Source: Zancudomyces culisetae (lineage: Eukaryota > Kickxellomycota > Harpellomycetes > Harpellales > Legeriomycetaceae). Taken from it: 25,501 nucleotides of DNA. Made by a program: the position numbers and the translations under genes. Positions 19,618 to 25,501 of the stretch are shown one piece after another. Below the pieces are notes generated by a model that made no database searches, was not told the DNA's origin, and worked only from the letters and a program-made list of their open reading frames with translations. The DNA is taken from assembly GCA_001969505.1 (NCBI GenBank), contig LSSK01000683.1:1-25501 (forward strand), written 5' to 3'. The stretch's first letter is position 1, and every line of letters starts with the position of its first letter.

Positions 19618-22135
19618 CAAATCCGATTGTGGAGTCATACTAGTACTTACTGGCACAGGCGAAGTCACGATCTACAAGTCGGATATCAATCCTTATACAA
19701 AAAGATGGATTAAGCACAGTAGTATAAAACGAGATGGTGTATATATTTCAGCTGTTCACGCAGTGACAACACGAAAAAATTGCCATGATAAGTTGGAGTT
19801 GGTTGTTGGGTTTGAAAATGGCGATCTCGGTGTATATCAATATCAAAACGAACAAAGCACATGGAGTTTAGTATCGATGAAAAATATATCTAGCTATAAA
19901 TTGACAAAGCTAGAATATTTACGCCAAAGCAATAGTACGCTGGAGGGTGAAAACCCAAGAGAGCTAACCCATATATTGGCAGTAGATATAGAGGGCGATG
20001 TATATGAAGTAACTATAATAAGCGAGCTTGGTGAAATACAAGGATTCAGCCAAATAGTTGATGGATTTGGATATGGGCCAATAAATGAGGTGCATTCGTA
20101 TGAAGGAGCAGTGGTACTGGCGGGTATTGGAAGAGTTGTAATTGTTGAGGGTTCAGACATTGATGACCAGAACCATGAAATTCAAGAAGGAGTGGCAAGT
20201 ATACGTATTTCAACTGTTGGACTTCCTATTTCCCAGTATATCACAGGTATCAGCATTATAAAAAAATCGGTACAAGAAAAGGCCACGAAAAGTGTTTTTG
20301 ATGTGTATTCAATTATAATATCCACAAATGATGGACAGGTCTTTGTTATTGAAAAGCTGGAAAAACTTCAAGGGGAAAATCAGCCATGTCACGAGGACCA
20401 TGCTCAAGACTGTACTATGAATGACTCTAATGATGTTGCACTGTCTAGTAAACCTAATCAATGGATGCGAATCGGACAGAAAAAGGTAGAGAAGAAACTT
20501 AATAGAATTGTAGATAAACAAATTCGAAGCATTCTGTCGCGCGATACGAGGTATGGGCATACACTCAGGACTCAGGGTTCGTTGAAAAGCGTTTTGGTCT
20601 CACATAACGGCAGATATATTGTTTTTATGGTTACTGGAATATTGAGGAATGATTTGTATTCCAAAACTAATTTGGTTAGTGTTATTACTTGCCATTTGAA
20701 TCCAGTAATTGTGAATCGAATGTTTTACTTTGACCCGGCTAGTTACACTGGGATGACTGAGAAATCAACTCTCATAAGTAGCTACAGATATGAGCATGAC
20801 AGAATGGATTTAAGTGAAGCCAAACCTCAAATTCAAAATAAAATTTTACAATCCGTAAAAGACAGTCTCGATAAAAGTGACGACAGTGCTTACAGTGGGA
20901 ATATGTTTGACAATGATGAATTTAATTCCCGAGGAATAAATAAAATCATGAGTCAGTATAATGATGAAAGTGGAGGAGGTAGTATACAAGATACATGTGA
21001 TACGACTATAACTTTTAACAAAGATCTTACCGAAAGAGCTAACGGAAAGGGATCTAACATGACAATTGAGTATTTACTTTGGGACATTATTAATCAGGAC
21101 TACAGGGAAATAGAAAACAAACTGATTAAAAGACTCGATAAAAACTACGAAAATGTGTATGACAACCTGGTTTATAACGTTTACTATTATCAGTACCATC
21201 ACAATCATGAGAATAATTGTGGAAAAAAAGCTAATAATAAGTCGAGTAAATATACCGATCTGCACGCTAGGAGTTTTTCCAGCAAAAATGAGGTAGATAG
21301 CGGGAAAAGTGCCAAGTTTTATATTTATGATCAACTAATGCGCTGCAAATACAGAATACTGAATAAGCATTTATTCAACTTTTCGGTCTCTGTTAAGGAA
21401 TACTACTTGAAAAATCCTATTAGCTCTGTTAGTAGAGAAACAAGCGATATCCATTTAGAGAATTTGAGGTATCTAAAGCAGATTAACAGACTATTTAATA
21501 GCTGGAAAAGAAGTATCATAAATAATTTCCAACATTCGCAAAGTAATATTAAAGGGGTTGGAAAGAGTAGAAAGTCGAAAAGCCATCAATACACGTATCT
21601 ATACATACTTGAAGATGGTCTTGAGGAGATCATAACGATAATCAATCCGATAATACTACAACTTGAGCAACAGTTGTCGATAGAGAATAGTGATGGTGAT
21701 GGTTGTGGCGATAATGATAGTCAATATAAATGTCCTATATGCAAAAGTGAATTTATCGAATTTAGTTGTAAAACAAACGATGGCCATATAATAGATAAGC
21801 AAACATACCACAGCAGCAAAAGGGATGATGGTAGCGATGATGATAATGATGATAGTGACGATAGTGATGATATCCTGACCCTAACTTGCGTAAATGCTGA
21901 CAAGTACCCATTCCACAAATTTCTCCTTTGCCAAAAAACATTTATGCTGTTAACTGGAATTGATTTCAATACATGTACATTTTGCAATTCAAAAGCTGTT
22001 CTCCCAGATTTATCGAATGACGTTAATGATAGAATAACTTGTGCTGATATTAGCTTACCAAGGTTTGTAACACAAAAGCATTGTAGTTCCAACAAATGCT
22101 TATTTTGTAAAAACTTTTTACTTTCTACTTTTTAA
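19618..22135 (+). CDS. Probable TFIIIC subunit (GTF3C4/Sfc9-like, beta-propeller and zf-TFIIIC), 5' end missing
   Basis: The open frame runs from just after a stop at 19604-19606 to 22135 (about 840 codons). Its first in-frame ATG is about 90 codons in, inside conserved-looking propeller sequence, so the true start lies in an upstream exon. A TACTGAC box at 19571-19577 and an AG at 19616-19617 suggest the acceptor. The N-terminal part has WD-like strands (VILVLTGTGEVTIYKSD, LVVGFENGDLGVYQY, ILAVDIEGDVYEV). The C-terminus has a zinc-finger region: CPIC (C709, C712 counting from 19607), then HKFLLCQKTF (H770, C775), FNTCTFC (C790, C793) and a final CLFC. The order CPIC, H-C-T-F, C-x2-C matches the zinc finger of TFIIIC 90-kDa-type subunits, which help TFIIIC recruit RNA polymerase III to tRNA genes in the nucleus. 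Asp/Ser and Asn-rich inserts are present. The family call is inferred by eye; another WD40 plus zinc protein is possible. Confidence 0.6.
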
Positions 22136-22198
22136 CTTTATTTTTTATGATAATAAAAGCGAAAAAAAAAGATATTAAAAGTTTTGAATTATTACTTT
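22136..22198. terminator. Shared 3' region between convergent genes
   Basis: Sixty-three AT-rich bases lie between the stop codons of the TFIIIC-like gene (plus) and the Iml1 homologue (minus). They include ataataaaa on the plus strand and T/A runs read on both strands. Both transcripts must end here or run into the opposite coding region. Confidence 0.5.
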
Positions 22199-25100
22199 TC
22201 AAAAGTGGCGAACCTTTCCAAAATAAAACCAATTTGTGCCTATTACTTGGTCAGCTAGTAAAGAAGTATTAGGAAATACAAAATCCGAACCATTCGCACT
22301 TTCATTGCCATAACCCCAGTAACGGTCAGCATCAAGGTTAGTGTTAGTTCCAACGGATTGTTCCGCACTCATACGATTTTTACAATTACTCACATTGCGG
22401 CTTTGACTTTTAAATGGTGTATCTACATTACTAACAATGTCATACAACATATTAGTACCAATACCCTCACATCCATAGTTGTAAAAACCACTATTGAAAT
22501 CCAGAGCTAAATCACCACTGCCAACAGCATCTTTGAAGGTCTTGTTATATTCAAATGAATTACTTCTTTGATCAATAATATCCGGGGTATAATCAATACT
22601 AACACTGCGCCGACTATCAGTACCGCCTTCACTAAAACTATCTGCACCATACTCAGTAATACCGCTGCTATGTAAGAGCTGTTTTTTGAAATTCTTCATC
22701 GTACTATTAAAGAAACACTGCAAATAATGTTTGTTGGAAATCAAATTGACAAAATGCTTCTTCAAAATATCGGGATCTGGACAACTCTGATAAAGTTGCG
22801 ATTTAGTCAACATTTCTATAGATTCAAGTAAAAGTTGTTTGTCTCTCTGCTCCTGCTCTTGTCGTTGCAGCTTGAGAGGGTTTGTCTCTCCATTACGACC
22901 ACTCATGTCACTATTGTTAATAAATTTATGATCTGTAGTGACTTTTGAAGTTTGGTTTGGTGTAATTGGTTTATTTGGTATTCTTGAAGGAAATTCTTCA
23001 GCAGAAAACCCATCAACAGCTGCTAGTTTATTGATCCTACCACTGGTACTTTTAACTCTGCTGCTTTCTTTAGCTTCTGGAAGTAAAGGCTGAATATTAG
23101 TATTTTCATCATCTATCTTGTCACCATGATCTGGTAAAAGTGAAAGTGGCGATGGTGATGGTAAAATATAATTATCTACAGAGACTGGAGCAAGAGATAC
23201 TGATTGAGGAGTAGTGATCTCTTGTGTTTGTTCTTGTTCTTGTTCTTGTTCATGGATTATGGAGGTTGATGGTAGGGGAAGATCTGTAATGGGTGGAGAC
23301 TTGGAATCATTTTCAGAGGAAAATGAAATACCAGGAATAGTCGGATCTACATTCGTCTTTGTAATTGCCGTTATAGTCTTTTGTGGATCAGAACTGGGAA
23401 CAAATATATTCAACCCATTTCCTAGTTGAAGGCTATCATTATTCTTTTCAATCAATTCGATATGCTTTTTTTTAACATTTCCAGTACCATCAAGAGCTTT
23501 AGTAGGTAATTGTTTTTCATTGGTTTTGGTAACATCGGCATTAATTATCTGATGAGATTCGGTGATTTGATGTTCATTGTATTGTGTGCCGTTTGTTATA
23601 GAGTTGCTTGGGTAATTTGTATTACTGAATACAAAGTTACTATTGATGTTATAGCCGTCTTCTACATCCTTATTATCAGAAAGACAAGACCGAGTAATGT
23701 ATTGATGTTTGTATAATTTTGTTGCACAACCATTGCGGAAATCAACAATAACTGGCTCAGCACTATTATCTCGTAAATCGTTATTGTTTTCCACCACATT
23801 ATTCTTATCCCCCTTCCAATTGGTTTTACTTCCATTGTAGCTCTCGGAAAGGTTAGTGAAATTGTTGGCATTATCATCAGCAGTAGTCGTCCTTTTTGAT
23901 ATAGTAGAATAATGCCCTTCGTCATAGACCATTGAGCCTTTATTTTCCTTATTATTATCCACCAGCATAGAAATACTACTGTTGTTACTAAAATTACCAC
24001 TATTTTGTTGTGTATTATTGATGTCAGTAGCACCTTGATCTACAGAAACAGGGAACGAATCAAATTTACCACTAGCCGGTGTTTGAAGTCTCAGGTAGTC
24101 ATAAGAGCTTCCAGCAATTCGTTGAGAATCAGCAGCTTCGCTTTTCTCGACTGCATTTAGTAAATCAAGTTCACTGTTGATACTGGTTCCTCTGCTACCA
24201 TCGTATATTGCTTTTAGATTTGGATCCGAATTGGTATAATTGGCAACTGTGTTAAGGTTGGTAACGGCTGTTGTACTAACGAAAGGTGTTCCAATAGCTG
24301 CCCCCGATCCACTAAAGTTCGGGTTGCTGCCGGATGACATTACATTCAGGTGTGGAGGACATGCGGAAGCGCTGCTTTTAGTACTAACAGTATTATTGTT
24401 CATAATGGTACCTGCAGCAGCATTAGCACTAGCACTAAGATTGGTATTGGAATTGTTAGAAGTGTTTGTAGCTGTAGAAGATTTAGGTTGTGATGCAGCA
24501 CTATTGGAATTGCTATTTGTATTGGTATTATTGGTGTTGGTGTTGCTAGTATTGGTATTGGTATTGGTATTGGTATTGGTATTGGTATTGGTATTGGTAT
24601 TGGTGTTGGTGTTGGTGCTGGATGAAGACGAACCGCCAAGGTTGATTTGATGGCTGGCATATAGGTGATTGTTGACCCACAAAAACTTGCCTCTCCCATA
24701 TATCTGTACAAACGCAGCACCACTTTTATGTACATATTGAGTATTTTCCGGCTGTTGAAATGCTTCAGTATATTTTCGTTCTACACTATAGGATGGTGGA
24801 AAATTGCTGCTAGCTTCCAAATCCAAAACAAACCCATGCGCCATCAGAAATTCCCGTTCAAACAAGTGTTTGGGCAAGTTGGTCAGTTGCTGCGCGGCAA
24901 TTCCATTGTTGGATTCAACTCGTTCCTTGTCGACCCGCTCTTTGGCGAGGTTGTATACATTTGTGTTTTTCAATTTGCCAGCTTTGTATAATGAACATAT
25001 CTTTTTTTGTGCTTCAGATTTAAGTTGGTGATATGTACATGTACAGTCATAATGGTATTGACAGCTCTGGTTTTGGAAAGATTTATCACAAGTAAAATGA

Positions 25101-25501
25101 CCTTGATTATAATTTTGTTTGTTGACCAGGGACTGTTTTGCCATATATGCCGAAAATATATTTTTGGGGTTGGGTGGGTTTATGCTCAGTGCAAGTTTTT
25201 CAGGATAAAAAAACGGATCAGTTGATGTTTTTTCGTTAAATACATTAGTGGGCACTTCAACCAACTTCATTCCACATTTTTTAGCAATCAAACTCCAATT
25301 ATGAATCAACTCTGTAATTAATCTTGGTGAGCAATCAATCCACTGCAGTGAAAAATGTGCACATGTAAGTGGATTTTGAAGTGCATCGAAATTAAGAATT
25401 ACATTTTCAGACTTTCCACTCTTATGTGATGGATTAAGTTCAAGTTCAAAAGTCCTACCCATGTTAATTCGAAGTATTTCTTTACTCTGCTGAGTTGATT
25501 G
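22199..25501 (-). CDS. IML1: Iml1/DEPDC5 homologue, C-terminal part (runs off the window)
   Basis: The frame is open through the right edge: 13 further codons precede the ATG at 25460-25462, which lies inside conserved sequence, so the gene starts outside the window. Counting from that ATG, residues 5-71 (FELELNPSHKS, then NPLTCAHFSLQWI and KKCGMKLVEVP), 198-222 (LFEREFLMAHGFVLDLEA) and 242-268 (VHKSGAAFVQI, GKFLWVNNHLY) match the C-terminal domain of Iml1. Iml1 is the GTPase-activating subunit of SEACIT (GATOR1 in animals); with Npr2 and Npr3 it acts on Gtr1 at the vacuole to turn TORC1 down when amino acids are short. A long Thr/Asn/Ser-rich disordered stretch follows (about 275-880), then a helical piece (ILKKHFVNLISNKHYLQCFF) that resembles the family's end. 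The last 180 residues are unique. A single tandem repeat lies at 24530-24616. Confidence 0.82.
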   Translation of the reverse strand, partial: QSTQQSKEILRINMGRTFELELNPSHKSGKSENVILNFDALQNPLTCAHFSLQWIDCSPRLITELIHNWSLIAKKCGMKLVEVPTNVFNEKTSTDPFFYPEKLALSINPPNPKNIFSAYMAKQSLVNKQNYNQGHFTCDKSFQNQSCQYHYDCTCTYHQLKSEAQKKICSLYKAGKLKNTNVYNLAKERVDKERVESNNGIAAQQLTNLPKHLFEREFLMAHGFVLDLEASSNFPPSYSVERKYTEAFQQPENTQYVHKSGAAFVQIYGRGKFLWVNNHLYASHQINLGGSSSSSTNTNTNTNTNTNTNTNTNTNTNTSNTNTNNTNTNSNSNSAASQPKSSTATNTSNNSNTNLSASANAAAGTIMNNNTVSTKSSASACPPHLNVMSSGSNPNFSGSGAAIGTPFVSTTAVTNLNTVANYTNSDPNLKAIYDGSRGTSINSELDLLNAVEKSEAADSQRIAGSSYDYLRLQTPASGKFDSFPVSVDQGATDINNTQQNSGNFSNNSSISMLVDNNKENKGSMVYDEGHYSTISKRTTTADDNANNFTNLSESYNGSKTNWKGDKNNVVENNNDLRDNSAEPVIVDFRNGCATKLYKHQYITRSCLSDNKDVEDGYNINSNFVFSNTNYPSNSITNGTQYNEHQITESHQIINADVTKTNEKQLPTKALDGTGNVKKKHIELIEKNNDSLQLGNGLNIFVPSSDPQKTITAITKTNVDPTIPGISFSSENDSKSPPITDLPLPSTSIIHEQEQEQEQTQEITTPQSVSLAPVSVDNYILPSPSPLSLLPDHGDKIDDENTNIQPLLPEAKESSRVKSTSGRINKLAAVDGFSAEEFPSRIPNKPITPNQTSKVTTDHKFINNSDMSGRNGETNPLKLQRQEQEQRDKQLLLESIEMLTKSQLYQSCPDPDILKKHFVNLISNKHYLQCFFNSTMKNFKKQLLHSSGITEYGADSFSEGGTDSRRSVSIDYTPDIIDQRSNSFEYNKTFKDAVGSGDLALDFNSGFYNYGCEGIGTNMLYDIVSNVDTPFKSQSRNVSNCKNRMSAEQSVGTNTNLDADRYWGYGNESANGSDFVFPNTSLLADQVIGTNWFYFGKVRHF
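24530..24616 (-). repeat. IML1: Hexanucleotide repeat encoding Thr-Asn in the Iml1 homologue
   Basis: Nine perfect attggt units at 24551-24604 are flanked by degenerate copies. On the coding strand this is ACCAAT, giving alternating Thr-Asn for about 14 pairs. It lies directly after the conserved FLWVNNHLY block. The opposite strand shows a Leu/Val repeat that is only a by-product. Confidence 0.9.

Noticed and set aside
24240-24650. Plus-strand ORF with a Leu/Val repeat, looking like a membrane segment
   Set aside because: It is the complement of the Thr-Asn repeat in the Iml1 homologue; the composition follows from the hexanucleotide.
10232-25501. CUG-Ser clade yeast such as a Candida or Lodderomyces species, suggested by the repeat-rich proteins
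   Set aside because: CTG codons fall on conserved leucine positions in eIF4G and in the protease.
1-25501. CRISPR array, insertion sequence or retrotransposon
   Set aside because: No regularly spaced repeats, no long terminal or inverted repeats, and no transposase, integrase or reverse transcriptase motifs were seen.

Overview
The window looks like nuclear DNA of a budding yeast (Saccharomycotina) or a close fungal relative. It is AT-rich, with long T and A runs, large intergenic gaps and mostly intronless long genes. It carries fungal-type genes: a Prb1/Ysp3-type subtilisin, a Ste13/Dap2-type dipeptidyl aminopeptidase, eIF4G, a TFIIIC-like subunit and Iml1. CTG codons fall on conserved leucine positions, for example in the KRRGLGLVRF block of eIF4G and the DILAPG block of the subtilisin. 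CUG is therefore very probably read as leucine, which argues against the CUG-Ser and CUG-Ala yeasts. The eIF4G keeps a C-terminal MA3 domain that the Saccharomyces protein lacks, which suggests an early-diverging lineage. The species cannot be named from the sequence.

Layout: 1-2792 holds no clear gene; short open segments with splice-like borders (about 10-186, 481-664, 1137-1474, 1652-1759) may be exons of an unrecognised or decayed gene. 2793-4235 (-) is a secreted or vacuolar subtilisin-like protease. 4236-6342 is a gene-free divergent promoter region. 6343-10156 (+) is a type II membrane dipeptidyl aminopeptidase, split by one intron that separates the cytosolic tail and membrane anchor from the lumenal enzyme. 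It converges, with 75 bp between the stops, on 10232-15367 (-), a very long eIF4G (1711 aa) with an eIF4E-binding motif, MIF4G and MA3. 15368-about 19600 is a 4.2 kb block with no convincing gene, only simple repeats and a few doubtful short ORFs. About 19618-22135 (+) is a beta-propeller plus zinc-finger protein resembling the TFIIIC 90-kDa-type subunit; its 5' exon(s) are unresolved. It converges, with 63 bp between the stops, on the C-terminal part of an Iml1/DEPDC5 homologue (22199-25501, -), whose N-terminal part lies beyond the window edge.

The genes do not form one pathway. They cover proteolysis in the secretory and vacuolar system (protease, DPAP), translation initiation (eIF4G), RNA polymerase III transcription (TFIIIC) and TORC1 nutrient signalling (Iml1 in SEACIT/GATOR1). 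The shared oddity is heavy low-complexity expansion inside otherwise conserved proteins: Lys/Glu and Gly runs in the DPAP catalytic domain, KE repeats in eIF4G, Thr-Asn repeats plus about 600 disordered residues inside the Iml1 C-terminal domain, and Asp runs inside the TFIIIC zinc region. I found no rRNA, tRNA, transposon, CRISPR array or obvious novel multi-gene system.
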